DNA from: Bacilli bacterium
GTDB lineage: Bacteria > Bacillota_I > Bacilli_A > RFN20 > CAG-826
Assembly (NCBI GenBank): GCA_024413875.1
Contig: JAKSVY010000007.1
Location: 1 to 38,813, forward strand
Reading direction: 5' to 3'
Length of the DNA: 38,813 nt
The notes under the pieces: generated by a model
Databases searched by the model: none
The model's input: only the letters and a program-made list of their open reading frames with translations
What the model was told of the DNA's origin: nothing
In this document: positions 1 to 7,566 of the stretch, in pieces
Numbering within the stretch: the first letter of the stretch is position 1
How the letters are laid out: each line of letters begins with the position of its first letter
Position numbers and translations under genes: made by a program

Positions 1-409
1 TGAAGTCGGTGTTCTTTAAAATTACAGGAGCAATGATTCTATTCATTTCTTCTGAGTGAATTGGATATCTCTTATTTGAACGTTTGCATTTAACTTTAAA
101 AGTATTTCCACTTTCAAGTTTCATTGCTTCTAACGCGACTGCTTTAAGATTCTCAATATCATCATTAGTTTTTATAACTAAAGATAAAGCAAAGATTCCT
201 GAAACATCTTTTAAGACATTAATGATTGGTTCAGGGTCTTCTCCATTAAGAACGACATAGATATGGTCATATCTAACTTCGATTTCAATATTTTCAAAAC
301 TAGAAAGAGCATTTCTAATGTTTCTTCCTAAAATCGCAATAAAGTCATGACGGTTTTTACCTTTGGTGTATAATTCACCAAATCTAACCATAATGTGATT
401 GTATTCCAT
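1..409 (-). CDS. thiI: tRNA 4-thiouridine synthase ThiI (partial, N-terminal part)
   Basis: The gene runs off the left edge; about 136 N-terminal residues are present. The reading from ATG at 409-407 begins MEYNHIMVRFGELYTKGKNR, the typical ThiI opening, followed by a ferredoxin-like and THUMP-type region (for example GNTFKVKCKRSNKRYPIHSE at about residues 108-127). ThiI adenylates U8 of tRNA and, with sulfur from a cysteine desulfurase, makes 4-thiouridine; in some bacteria it also serves thiazole synthesis. The PP-loop and any rhodanese domain lie outside the window. The ATG shares one base with the iscS stop codon (TAATG), and an AAGGAG ribosome site sits inside the end of iscS, so the two genes are coupled, as expected for sulfur donor and acceptor. 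Confidence 0.9.
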   Translation of the reverse strand, partial: MEYNHIMVRFGELYTKGKNRHDFIAILGRNIRNALSSFENIEIEVRYDHIYVVLNGEDPEPIINVLKDVSGIFALSLVIKTNDDIENLKAVALEAMKLESGNTFKVKCKRSNKRYPIHSEEMNRIIAPVILKNTDF

Positions 410-1533
410 TATTTAATACTCCTTACTATTTCATCTAACTTTGTTAGCATTATATCTATTTCCTCTACTGTATTACTTTCAGAGAAAGAAACACGAAGAG
501 AATTCTTTGCAAGACTTTCATCATTTGTTAAAGCTTTAATAACATATGATGACTTTTCTTTTCTTGAGTGGCACGCTGATACACTTGATATATAAATATC
601 ATTTCTTGATAACCCTTCAACAACCACTGCAGCTTTCTTATTAATTAAAGAGAAATTAACAATATAAGGTGAATATTCATCTTTAGTGTTTAACACTAGA
701 TAATCTCTCTTCTTAAGTTCATTTACTAAATGATCTTTTAAACTTTGAATATACTTTATCTTATTAGATAAATCCTTAGTGACAAGTTGTAGTGCTTTAG
801 CAAGGGATACAGCAAGTCCAACTGATACAGTTCCGCTTCTAAGATTATCTTCTTGTCCTCCACCAGAGATGATAGGAAGAAGATTAATACCTTTTTTAAT
901 TACAAGGCATCCACTACCTTTAAGTCCTTCAATCTTATGTCCAGACATAACAAAGGCATCAATGCACGAATAATCTAAATTAAGCTTTCCAATCGCTTGT
1001 GTGGTGTCGCTATGGAAAATAGCTTTAGGAAAACTATGAACAACCTTAGAGAGCTCTTTTATAGGGTTAATTGAGCCAATCTCATTATTAACCGCCATAA
1101 TAGAAACAAGAATTGTTTTATTATCCATTACAGCGTTTAACATTTCAGGTGTAACTACACCATCTTCATTAACATCAATGGTAACAACTTCAAAACCAAA
1201 TTCTTTTTCAAGTTGGTTAAACACTTCAGTAACTGAGGCATGTTCAATATTAGTTGTAATAATCTTATTACCCCTATTTTTATGAGATAAACAATATCCC
1301 TTAATAGCGAGGTTATTAGCTTCGGTTGAAGATGCTGTAAAGACTACTTGATGATTTGTTAATTTAAGTGATGAAAGAATAACGTTTCTTGCTTTTTCAA
1401 GATACGCATTAGTTCTCATTCCAAAGGAATGGATAGACGCTGGATTAGCAAAAAATTCATTCTCGATTTTCAAGAATGAATCCATGACTAAATTATTAGG
1501 CTTTGTAGTCGCAGCGTTATCTAAATAAATCAT
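409..1533 (-). CDS. iscS: cysteine desulfurase, IscS/NifS family
   Basis: A 374-residue class V aminotransferase-fold PLP enzyme that takes sulfur from cysteine as a persulfide. Visible landmarks are the N-terminal LDNAATT, ASSTEANNLA near residues 67-76, the cofactor-stacking His in NIEHAS (H98), D176 and Q179 in HSDTTQAIGK, the PLP lysine in MSGHKIEGLKG (K200), and the persulfide cysteine in SVSACHS (C321). The short SACHS loop with no long insertion fits the thiI-associated NifZ-like desulfurases of Bacillus more than a dedicated Fe-S IscS. It lies between ezrA (1 bp gap) and thiI (1 bp overlap), the ezrA-nifZ-thiI order known from Bacillus. No clear Shine-Dalgarno precedes the ATG, so it probably depends on coupling to ezrA (TAATATG). 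The likely partner is ThiI. Confidence 0.92.
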   Translation of the reverse strand: MIYLDNAATTKPNNLVMDSFLKIENEFFANPASIHSFGMRTNAYLEKARNVILSSLKLTNHQVVFTASSTEANNLAIKGYCLSHKNRGNKIITTNIEHASVTEVFNQLEKEFGFEVVTIDVNEDGVVTPEMLNAVMDNKTILVSIMAVNNEIGSINPIKELSKVVHSFPKAIFHSDTTQAIGKLNLDYSCIDAFVMSGHKIEGLKGSGCLVIKKGINLLPIISGGGQEDNLRSGTVSVGLAVSLAKALQLVTKDLSNKIKYIQSLKDHLVNELKKRDYLVLNTKDEYSPYIVNFSLINKKAAVVVEGLSRNDIYISSVSACHSRKEKSSYVIKALTNDESLAKNSLRVSFSESNTVEEIDIMLTKLDEIVRSIK

Positions 1534-1534
1534 A

Positions 1535-3271
1535 TTATTGTTGTTCTTCGCTCATTTGACGAATTCTTTTTAAGACAGTTGATGCGATTTGATATGATTG
1601 CTCATATTGTCCTTTTTTAAAGAATTCTTCACTTTGTTTAATAGATGAATCAACATCCGCTAATCTATTTCTGCTTCTGTTAGCGTAGATGATAGCGTTT
1701 TCTGCTAATACCTTCATGTCAGCTTCTTGAGCAATTTCTCCATTAGGGCCAAGTAAAGGATCACCTTCAATGTGAATTTGTTCAAGGTTACCATTAACCT
1801 TTTCAACATCGATAGGTTGAACTCTTAATAAATCATTTACTTGTGAGATTAAATCAAATAAGTGATCAATGGTTGGTTGATACTTATTAGCGATTTCTTC
1901 GTTATTGATATCTCTTAAATCCTTTTCAGCTTTCTTTAATAAATTAAAGTATTGATAAATTGAACGATATGCATTTTCACTATCAGTCTTGAGTGTTTCA
2001 AGATATGTCATAAAGCTTTCGATTTCAGAGATGACTAAATCAGTATCCTTATGTAATTCTTTCATCTTATTAGAAAGAACACTGAAAGGTTGCTTAGCAG
2101 AGCTATGAATAAGAGTATCTAATGAACGCTTACATGCTCCAACTTTGTTGATTTCAGTTTGGATTTCATTAATCTTAGCGTTGTGTTCAGTGTTAATGAT
2201 ATAAACCTTAGCAACTTCTGGAATTCTGTTTTTAAGTTTAATGAAACGTTTTTCAATATCGTTAACTGATTTATAAATATCTGTGTTATCGTTTTCAAAT
2301 TCCACTCTTGCGGCCTTTTCTTCTTCAAATAATGTTAAGAAGTCATCGATACTTGCAGAGATTGTATCTAATTGTTCTTGAACGCCTTTGGTTTCAAATC
2401 CTTTAAGGCGTGCGCGTAAAATAGCGAGTCTTTCGTTCATCTTTGCGATGTTAACGTTAACTGTTAAGTGATTAAGTGGGTAATTATCTTGAATCATCAT
2501 TTCGTAAGCGTTTTGAAGTGATGCGATTCTATCTGGGATAATTGTATTAACCATTGCAACTAAGTTAGGAAGTTCTCTACCGATTCTTGTTAATTCATGA
2601 AGAACAGCATCAATCTTAGGTAATATTTCATTTGCTTCATCATAGTGAGCACCTTCGATGGCAGCTTCAAAGCTTTCAAACTTATCATCCACCATTGTGA
2701 AAATCTTATCGTAAGTTTCAGAAACTAAAGAAAGTTCATTCTTGTGGAGGTCATATTCTTGTCTAATACGACGATATGTTTCAGAAAGTGCTAATGCTTT
2801 TTGTTGTGTATCATCTTCAGGTTTAATAACTTGAAGAAGTTCACTGTTGAGTTTATTTACTTTCACTTCAAAATCATCAAGGATTTCTTTAGCGAGTGGT
2901 AATTCAGTTTTAACCTTCTTAAAGTTTTTGTCAGCGTATGAGTCTTTAAGAGTATTAACAATGTTTTGTGCTTTTGGATCATCCTTACTTGAGATATCCT
3001 TGAAAGACTTTAAGAATTTAGCGTGGATATCTGAGTACATAAGGTTAAATCTACAAATAGCTTCTAAACGTCTAATTTGTGATGAACAATGAGAAGATAC
3101 TAAAGCATGAAGGTGAACGAATTTCTTATCTAGAGCTCTTACTTCTTTTCCGAGTTTCTTTCTTGAAAAAACAAAGTAGCTTAAGACAAAAGCAACAGCG
3201 ATAGCTACAATAACCACTGCGATAATAATTATAATTGTTTGAGTTGTGCTTAATTTTGCTAATAATTTCAT
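1535..3271 (-). CDS. ezrA: septation ring formation regulator EzrA
   Basis: A 578-residue protein with one N-terminal membrane anchor (about residues 11-35, a run of I, V and A) followed by a long, charged, helical cytoplasmic region with heptad-like patterns, the EzrA architecture of five spectrin-like repeats. EzrA is an FtsZ-binding protein of low-GC Gram-positives that blocks extra Z-rings and links the divisome to the membrane. Length matches the family (about 560-580). The start is supported by an AAAGG ribosome site about 9 nt upstream. It is first in the ezrA-iscS-thiI unit and divergent from rpsD, an arrangement shared with Bacillus. Identity rests on topology, length, composition and synteny, since EzrA diverges strongly in sequence. 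Confidence 0.88.
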   Translation of the reverse strand: MKLLAKLSTTQTIIIIIAVVIVAIAVAFVLSYFVFSRKKLGKEVRALDKKFVHLHALVSSHCSSQIRRLEAICRFNLMYSDIHAKFLKSFKDISSKDDPKAQNIVNTLKDSYADKNFKKVKTELPLAKEILDDFEVKVNKLNSELLQVIKPEDDTQQKALALSETYRRIRQEYDLHKNELSLVSETYDKIFTMVDDKFESFEAAIEGAHYDEANEILPKIDAVLHELTRIGRELPNLVAMVNTIIPDRIASLQNAYEMMIQDNYPLNHLTVNVNIAKMNERLAILRARLKGFETKGVQEQLDTISASIDDFLTLFEEEKAARVEFENDNTDIYKSVNDIEKRFIKLKNRIPEVAKVYIINTEHNAKINEIQTEINKVGACKRSLDTLIHSSAKQPFSVLSNKMKELHKDTDLVISEIESFMTYLETLKTDSENAYRSIYQYFNLLKKAEKDLRDINNEEIANKYQPTIDHLFDLISQVNDLLRVQPIDVEKVNGNLEQIHIEGDPLLGPNGEIAQEADMKVLAENAIIYANRSRNRLADVDSSIKQSEEFFKKGQYEQSYQIASTVLKRIRQMSEEQQ

Positions 3272-3468
3272 ACGTTTAGACCTTTATGTGCTTTATATAA
3301 TATAACATTTCTTGTTTTAAATACTAAAACAAAATAACAAATATAGGTAAAAAATATTTTTGAAGTGAAAAATTGGTGGAATTTTCATAAATTTTAGCTG
3401 AAAAATCTTAAAAAATATCTCTCTTATTACTTTATAGTAAAGAGATTAAAAAATTTCATAAAATTTAG

Positions 3469-3497
3469 TTGACTTAAACTTGCTTAATCTATATTAT
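3469..3497 (+). promoter_or_regulatory. rpsD promoter
   Basis: TTGACT (3469-3474), a 17-bp spacer and TATTAT (3492-3497) make a strong sigma-A type promoter. Transcription would begin near 3503-3505, giving a leader of roughly 153 nt before the rpsD ATG. Confidence 0.8.
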
Positions 3498-3502
3498 TGT
3501 TA

Positions 3503-3657
3503 TGCATTTATGCAGCATGTAGATACTATCTGTCATGTGTCTTGAGCTAAATTAGTAACAAAGTAACCGCTGCTCAAAGGTGAAATCCCCATCAAGACAC
3601 CCGAGATAAGGAATTTACATCCCAACGCTTAATGCAATTAAGTGAAAGGAGATCAAT
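3503..3657 (+). promoter_or_regulatory. structured rpsD leader, candidate S4 autoregulatory RNA
   Basis: The untranslated leader carries a perfect 9-bp long-range pairing GTGTCTTGA (3537-3545) with TCAAGACAC (3592-3600). The nested element GAGC (3544-3547) can instead pair with GCTC (3572-3575), so alternative folds are possible. A second 8-bp hairpin, CGCTTAAT (3626-3633) with ATTAAGTG (3637-3644, one G-U), abuts the AAAGGAG ribosome site (3646-3652). In Bacillus subtilis, S4 represses its own gene through the leader. That this leader does the same is inference from position and structure; I could not match it to a consensus. Confidence 0.6.
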
Positions 3658-4260
3658 ATGAGATATACTGGTCCAGATTATAAGCGTTCACGTCGTTTAG
3701 GTTTCTCTACACTTGGTACAGGCAAAGAACTCGCTAAGAGATCTTATGGTCCTGGTCAACACGGTAACAACCGTAAGAAAAAACCTTCAGAATACGGAAA
3801 GCAATTAATTGAAAAACAAAAAATGCAACAAATGTACGGAGTTAACGAAAGACAATTCCGTAGATTGTTCAACCTTGCTTTAAAGAGTGATGAAGTTACA
3901 GGTATCGCCTTCTTCAGAATTCTTGAATCAAGACTCGATAACTTAGTTTATCGTTTAGGTTTCGCTAGATCTAGAAAAGCAGCTAGACAACTCGTTAACC
4001 ACGGACACATTACTGTTAATGGTTCTAAGGTTGACATCCCATCATACCTCTGCTCTGTCGGTGATAAGATCGCCCTCAAGGAAGGTCATGACTTAGCTGT
4101 TGTTAAAGAAGCTTTAGCTAACAACGCAGTTGCATGTGCATTCGTAACTGTTGACGCTGAAAAGCTCTGTGGTGAATTCGTTCGTTTCCCAGAAAGAAAA
4201 GAATTACCTGCAGACATCAACGAAGCACAAATCATCGAATACTACAACCGCTTACTGTAA
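3658..4260 (+). CDS. rpsD: 30S ribosomal protein S4
   Basis: A 200-residue primary 16S rRNA-binding protein that nucleates the 30S body and acts in decoding fidelity. It shows the family opening MRYTGPDYKRSRRLGFS, the basic GPGQHG..RKKPSEYG segment at about residues 31-48, and the S4 RNA-binding domain (ESRLDNLVYRLGFARSRKAARQLVNHGHITVNG, about residues 89-121 in sections). Length is the usual 200. Codon choice (CGT, CTC, GGT) differs from most neighbours, as expected for a highly expressed gene. It is monocistronic, with its own promoter and leader and a terminator at 4286-4313. The ATG is fixed by AAAGGAG 6 nt upstream. Confidence 0.98.
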   Translation: MRYTGPDYKRSRRLGFSTLGTGKELAKRSYGPGQHGNNRKKKPSEYGKQLIEKQKMQQMYGVNERQFRRLFNLALKSDEVTGIAFFRILESRLDNLVYRLGFARSRKAARQLVNHGHITVNGSKVDIPSYLCSVGDKIALKEGHDLAVVKEALANNAVACAFVTVDAEKLCGEFVRFPERKELPADINEAQIIEYYNRLL

Positions 4261-4285
4261 TTCTAGCAAACAAATTGAGCAAATT

Positions 4286-4313
4286 AAGAGAGCACTTGCT
4301 GCTCTCTTTTTTT
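4286..4313 (+). terminator. rpsD rho-independent terminator
   Basis: The stem AAGAGAGCA (4286-4294) pairs with TGCTCTCTT (4300-4308) around the loop CTTGC, followed by a T-run to 4313. It lies 26 bp after the rpsD stop. Confidence 0.9.
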
Positions 4314-4379
4314 ATCCTTTTTTCACTGTTACTTGAGTAACAAATCATTTTATCTAGTAGAAATTGTTATTTATTATCA

Positions 4380-4385
4380 TATAAT
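4380..4385 (+). promoter_or_regulatory. -10 box for the YwaF-like gene
   Basis: A perfect TATAAT lies 24 bp upstream of the ATG at 4410, after the rpsD terminator. No good -35 is seen at 16-18 bp. The ribosome site is an odd GGGGG at 4397-4401. Confidence 0.5.
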
Positions 4386-4409
4386 GATAAACATACGGGG
4401 GTATAAATT

Positions 4410-5258
4410 ATGTATTTTAAATGGCCTACACCACTTCAAAATACTCCAAACGGAAGATTGATAGTAACTATCATTGGGGTAATAGTTGCTTTGTCTCTTG
4501 GCATCCTAGCAGGATTCCTTGGAAACAAGTTTAACTATGAAAAATATGGAAAGAAAACTGACTATGTCTTAGGATTCCTTGGCGTTGCTCTTGTTGGATT
4601 AGAAATCTTTAAACAAGTATTCGTTAGTATCGAAAATGGAGGATATCCAATTAACTACATTCCACTTCAAATTTGTTCATTAGCGGAATATCTATTATTA
4701 CTAATGTTCTTCGTTAAAAACAAAATTGTTCGAAATGTTGTCTTAGGATTTGTTGCCTTCTTCGCTCTTCTTGGTGGCGTGATGTACTTTGTAAGTCCTA
4801 CATCCGCTATTGTTACACCTTATGTTGTTATTACATTCCATGCGATTACATGGCACTCAACATTAGTGTTTACTGGAGTCTTCACTATTACCGCTTATAA
4901 GCTTGCTGATTTAAAAAAATGGCCAGTCTTATTAAGTGGGTATGTCTTCTGGGTCGCTATGACATTGGTAGCAGTCATTATTAATGAAACAGCATTAAAA
5001 GAATTTATCATTAATAACAATGCTAATCCAGCATTAGATACTGAATATGGTATCTTCTATATATCCAGATTTGCTGAACCATTCTATCCAGTATTAAAGA
5101 TATTCTTCCCAAAGCATGTCTTATCTGATGGAATCTACACTGTATATTACTTCTCATTCTTAATATACTTTGGTTTAGGTGGATGTTTAATGCTTGTCTT
5201 AGCGTGGGCAATTAGATTATTTATCAACGAAGTTATTCTTAAGAATAAAACTGCTTAA
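4410..5258 (+). CDS. YwaF/TMEM164-like integral membrane protein
   Basis: A 282-residue polytopic membrane protein with about seven hydrophobic segments (near residues 17-38, 51-72, 84-101, 107-128, 133-161, 172-191 and 244-272). The short polar motif YIPLQICSLAEY (residues 83-94, with C89) and the segment ITFHAITWHS (H144, H149) resemble the conserved His/Cys motifs of bacterial YwaF (TIGR02206-type) proteins and eukaryotic TMEM164, where the usual form is LHLC. TMEM164 has been reported as a phospholipid acyltransferase that uses this Cys; extending that activity here is inference, and the His next to the Cys is Gln in this protein. Monocistronic between two near-identical terminators. The family call is moderate; activity is unknown. 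Confidence 0.6.
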   Translation: MYFKWPTPLQNTPNGRLIVTIIGVIVALSLGILAGFLGNKFNYEKYGKKTDYVLGFLGVALVGLEIFKQVFVSIENGGYPINYIPLQICSLAEYLLLLMFFVKNKIVRNVVLGFVAFFALLGGVMYFVSPTSAIVTPYVVITFHAITWHSTLVFTGVFTITAYKLADLKKWPVLLSGYVFWVAMTLVAVIINETALKEFIINNNANPALDTEYGIFYISRFAEPFYPVLKIFFPKHVLSDGIYTVYYFSFLIYFGLGGCLMLVLAWAIRLFINEVILKNKTA

Positions 5259-5270
5259 CTTTATGTAATT

Positions 5271-5297
5271 AGAGAGCATTCACTGCTCTCTTTTTTT
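5271..5297 (+). terminator. rho-independent terminator after the YwaF-like gene
   Basis: AGAGAGCA (5271-5278) pairs with TGCTCTCT (5284-5291) around the loop TTCAC, then a T-run. The stem is identical to that of the rpsD terminator about 1 kb upstream. Confidence 0.9.
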
Positions 5298-5312
5298 ATT
5301 TCATTTTTGTAT

Positions 5313-5318
5313 TATAAT
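5313..5318 (+). promoter_or_regulatory. -10 box for the pncA-like gene
   Basis: TATAAT sits just after the preceding terminator and 25 bp upstream of the start codon; an AAGGAG ribosome site follows at 5332-5337. The -35 region overlaps the terminator T-run and is poor. Confidence 0.5.
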
Positions 5319-5343
5319 AATAAGGATTATTAAGGAGATATCT

Positions 5344-5859
5344 ATGAAAGTATTAATTGTAGTTGATATGCAAGTTGACTTTATTAATGGAGCGTTAGGC
5401 ACTAAGGAAGCAGTAGCTATTGTTCCTAATGTTATTAATAAAATTAAAGAATATGAAGATATGGATGACGCCATCATCGTATATACAAAAGATACTCATT
5501 TAGATAATTATCTTGAAACAAGTGAAGGTAAACATTTACCAGTTGTTCACTGTATCAAAGGTACACCTGGATGGGAGATCCCTAGTGATATTTTAAGAGG
5601 ACATGATGCTCATGTTATTGAAAAGCCAACATTTGGTTCATTTGACTTAGTTGACTTAATGAATGAACTTCAACCGGATGAAATTGAACTTATTGGTTTA
5701 TGCACTGATATCTGTGTTGTTTCAAATGCATTACTTCTTAAAGCAAACTTTTATGAGACACCAATCAGTGTTGATTCATCTTGCTGCGCAGGTGTTACAC
5801 CTAAGACACATGAAGATGCTTTAAGCACTATGAGAATGTGCCAAATTGAAGTAAAATAA
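5344..5859 (+). CDS. pncA: nicotinamidase-like cysteine hydrolase (isochorismatase superfamily)
   Basis: A 171-residue cytosolic hydrolase. The catalytic triad is visible: D8 in VVDMQVDF, K94 in IEKPTFGSF, and C124 in GLCTDICV. The metal-binding region TKDTHLDNY..T.EGK.LP.VHC (residues 48-70) is the nicotinamidase-type arrangement, which favours nicotinamide to nicotinate hydrolysis over isochorismatase activity. The presence of nicotinate phosphoribosyltransferase (pncB) 600 bp downstream on the other strand supports NAD salvage. The C-terminus is slightly short, ending at QIEVK. It could be another amidase of the superfamily. It has its own -10 box and AAGGAG site and is probably followed by readthrough into the small membrane gene at 5897. 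Confidence 0.82.
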   Translation: MKVLIVVDMQVDFINGALGTKEAVAIVPNVINKIKEYEDMDDAIIVYTKDTHLDNYLETSEGKHLPVVHCIKGTPGWEIPSDILRGHDAHVIEKPTFGSFDLVDLMNELQPDEIELIGLCTDICVVSNALLLKANFYETPISVDSSCCAGVTPKTHEDALSTMRMCQIEVK

Positions 5860-5866
5860 CGAAGTT

Positions 5867-5886
5867 AAATATTATTAATAATATTT
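5867..5886. repeat. 20-bp perfect AT palindrome
   Basis: The segment AAATATTATT is followed directly by its own reverse complement AATAATATTT. It fills the gap between pncA and the next gene and ends 10 bp before that start codon. It is all A and T, so its significance is uncertain. Confidence 0.6.
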
Positions 5887-5896
5887 CAAATTAATT

Positions 5897-6433
5897 ATGA
5901 CAAAGAAATTATTACTCACTCAAACGATATTAATGTATCTTGCTCAAGCACCATTTTATGTTGCGTTCATCTTGTTAGAAACATCAGAAATTGATGTAAG
6001 TTATATTTTCCTTGGTGGAATTATTGCGTCGATTGTCGTGTCAATCTTCTGCTTTATATGTTCAATAATTTATCTAGCAAGAATGAGAAAAGATGAACCA
6101 AATGTTTATAAACACGTTATGATTCATAAACTCATCCAAGTTCCATTTTATGTTGTTAACTATGTAATTAGTTTCTTAGTAATCGGAGGATTATTCAATC
6201 CATTCTTAATGATTGCGATTCCATTTGTAATTGCATTACTTATGTCTAATACATATTTATATACATTCACTACTTCACTTCCAAATATCATTTTTCTTGT
6301 TAGATCAATGATTAAAGAAAAGAAGGCTAATGCATTAAGCATTATCCTTGCGATATTACACTTCATCTTTGTAGCGGATGTCGTAAGTTCAATAATAGTC
6401 TTTGCTAGAGAAAATAAAAAGTTAAGTCATTAA
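5897..6433 (+). CDS. small four- to five-helix membrane protein, unknown function
   Basis: A 178-residue protein that I do not recognise. Hydrophobic segments lie near residues 7-27, 37-60, 80-97, 101-124 and 142-166. Polar loops contain RMRKDEPNVYKH and RSMIKEKKAN. It begins MTKKLLLTQTILMYLAQAPF; the motif AQAPFYVAF recurs in altered form as IQVPFYVVN in the third segment, hinting at an internal duplication. No signal peptide or enzyme motif is seen. No Shine-Dalgarno precedes the ATG, so expression may be coupled to pncA, leaderless, or start at an inner ATG. It ends on the bidirectional terminator shared with pncB. Both flanking genes serve nicotinate salvage, so a vitamin uptake role is conceivable but has no motif support. 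Confidence 0.6.
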   Translation: MTKKLLLTQTILMYLAQAPFYVAFILLETSEIDVSYIFLGGIIASIVVSIFCFICSIIYLARMRKDEPNVYKHVMIHKLIQVPFYVVNYVISFLVIGGLFNPFLMIAIPFVIALLMSNTYLYTFTTSLPNIIFLVRSMIKEKKANALSIILAILHFIFVADVVSSIIVFARENKKLSH

Positions 6434-6451
6434 GAACGGCTTAACTTTTTT
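6416..6451. terminator. bidirectional terminator between the membrane gene and pncB
   Basis: AAAAAGTTAAG (6416-6426) pairs with CTTAACTTTTT (6440-6450). The A-run on one side and T-run on the other let it work on both strands. It overlaps the stop codon of the plus-strand gene and lies 9 bp past the pncB stop, closing the long minus-strand unit. Confidence 0.8.
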
Positions 6452-6459
6452 CTTATTAA

Positions 6460-7563
6460 TTAATAGATTGGGTAAGGTACCTTTTTAAGTCTATCTGAAG
6501 GAATATTTCTTCTTCCTTCTTTTGCTTGTGGATGTCCATCAAGCTCAACAAGGTCACCTGTGAAACCAACAGTTGTGTTATTTACTAATGAAGTACCAAC
6601 TCCATATGTATCTACTGGAACGCCAAGTTTTACCCATTCAGCAATCTTCTTTGCATCAAACCCTGAAGAAACAATGATTTTAACCCATGTAAAGCCATTA
6701 TCATCAAGAGTTTTACGGAGAGCAAAGATTAATTCCTTACAAACCCCATGTGGGTCAAATCCTGAAGTGTCTTTATCATCGAAATAGTGATCAATTAATG
6801 ATTTTGATGTATCAACACGGATAGCACGTAAATTCTTGCCTAAATGCTTAGCGAGTCTAATAGAATCAACTGTTACGTTATTGTTATAGTCAATTAACGC
6901 AGTTACTGGTATTCCTGGGAATGAAGCAAGATACATATCTGAAGCTTTACAAATATCACCATCACTAACTTCAATTAAAGCGTGAGGCATTGTTCCCATG
7001 CCTTTTCCACCCCACCAGTATCCTTGAGCATCTGTAGATACTTTCTTAATACCAGCGACATATGTAGCGTAGCCATCACCAATTTGAGTCATATAGTCAT
7101 CTTGACGATCTGCCATTGAGAAGCAATCAGCACCGTTAAGAGCCTTCATAGTTCTATATACGTTGGTGCAAACACTACTTCTACGAGCTAAGATTCCATC
7201 AATCATGGATTCTAAGAATCCAAAGTCTTCATATCTACCAGTAATTTTTAAAACTGGTTCGTTAGCAGAAACAACATCACCATCGTTAAGCGCAACGATT
7301 TCTAAGTCTTGTGGGTTGTTAGCAAATGTATGAATTAACGCAATTGCTTCATCAAGACCACAAACCTTACAATCATCTGTTCTTTGGAAAAATTGCATAG
7401 TGGCAATATGTCCTGGACATTGTTCTGTAACAATCTTTCTTGATTTTAAGAAATAGTTAGCAGCAAAAAAGCCTTCGCCTAATCTTGGATCAAATTTGAA
7501 TGTTTTATTTGTAAGACGAGAAATCTTACCTTGTTCTTTTAATGTAATTTCTAGTTCTTCCAT
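6460..7563 (-). CDS. pncB: nicotinate phosphoribosyltransferase
   Basis: A 367-residue enzyme making nicotinate mononucleotide from nicotinate and PRPP with ATP, the first committed Preiss-Handler step. Landmarks are the N-terminal KFDPRLGEGFFAANYF, the central GYWWGGKGMGTMPHALIE segment with the likely phospho-acceptor His, and the PRPP/phosphate-binding SSGFDAKKIAEW and GVGTSLVNN near the C-terminus. It is shorter than Bacillus PncB (about 490) and fits the compact NAPRTase form. It is last in the glgC-to-pncB unit, 3 bp after ytpR, and faces the nicotinamidase gene across a bidirectional terminator, so the two consecutive NAD salvage steps sit tail to tail with a membrane gene between. Confidence 0.93.
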   Translation of the reverse strand: MEELEITLKEQGKISRLTNKTFKFDPRLGEGFFAANYFLKSRKIVTEQCPGHIATMQFFQRTDDCKVCGLDEAIALIHTFANNPQDLEIVALNDGDVVSANEPVLKITGRYEDFGFLESMIDGILARRSSVCTNVYRTMKALNGADCFSMADRQDDYMTQIGDGYATYVAGIKKVSTDAQGYWWGGKGMGTMPHALIEVSDGDICKASDMYLASFPGIPVTALIDYNNNVTVDSIRLAKHLGKNLRAIRVDTSKSLIDHYFDDKDTSGFDPHGVCKELIFALRKTLDDNGFTWVKIIVSSGFDAKKIAEWVKLGVPVDTYGVGTSLVNNTTVGFTGDLVELDGHPQAKEGRRNIPSDRLKKVPYPIY

Positions 7564-7566
7564 TTT

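Larger units (their letters stand above)
3272..3657. promoter_or_regulatory. ezrA-rpsD divergent intergenic region (386 bp, no gene)
   Basis: The stretch has no coding ORF. The right half holds the rpsD promoter and leader (listed separately). The left half is very AT-rich. It must hold the ezrA promoter, for which only weak -10-like TATATT/TATTAT hexamers (minus strand, about 3297-3304) are visible without a convincing -35. A bulged inverted repeat CTCTT-TACT/AGTA-AAGAG spans 3421-3444, about 25 bp upstream of the rpsD -35 box; it has no GC core and no following T-run suited to a terminator, so it is either a protein site or chance. Confidence 0.5.

Noticed and set aside
3421..3444. Hairpin between ezrA and rpsD as a terminator
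   Set aside because: It has a bulge, an AT-rich stem and no T-run in a useful position; both flanking genes diverge from it, so nothing needs terminating.
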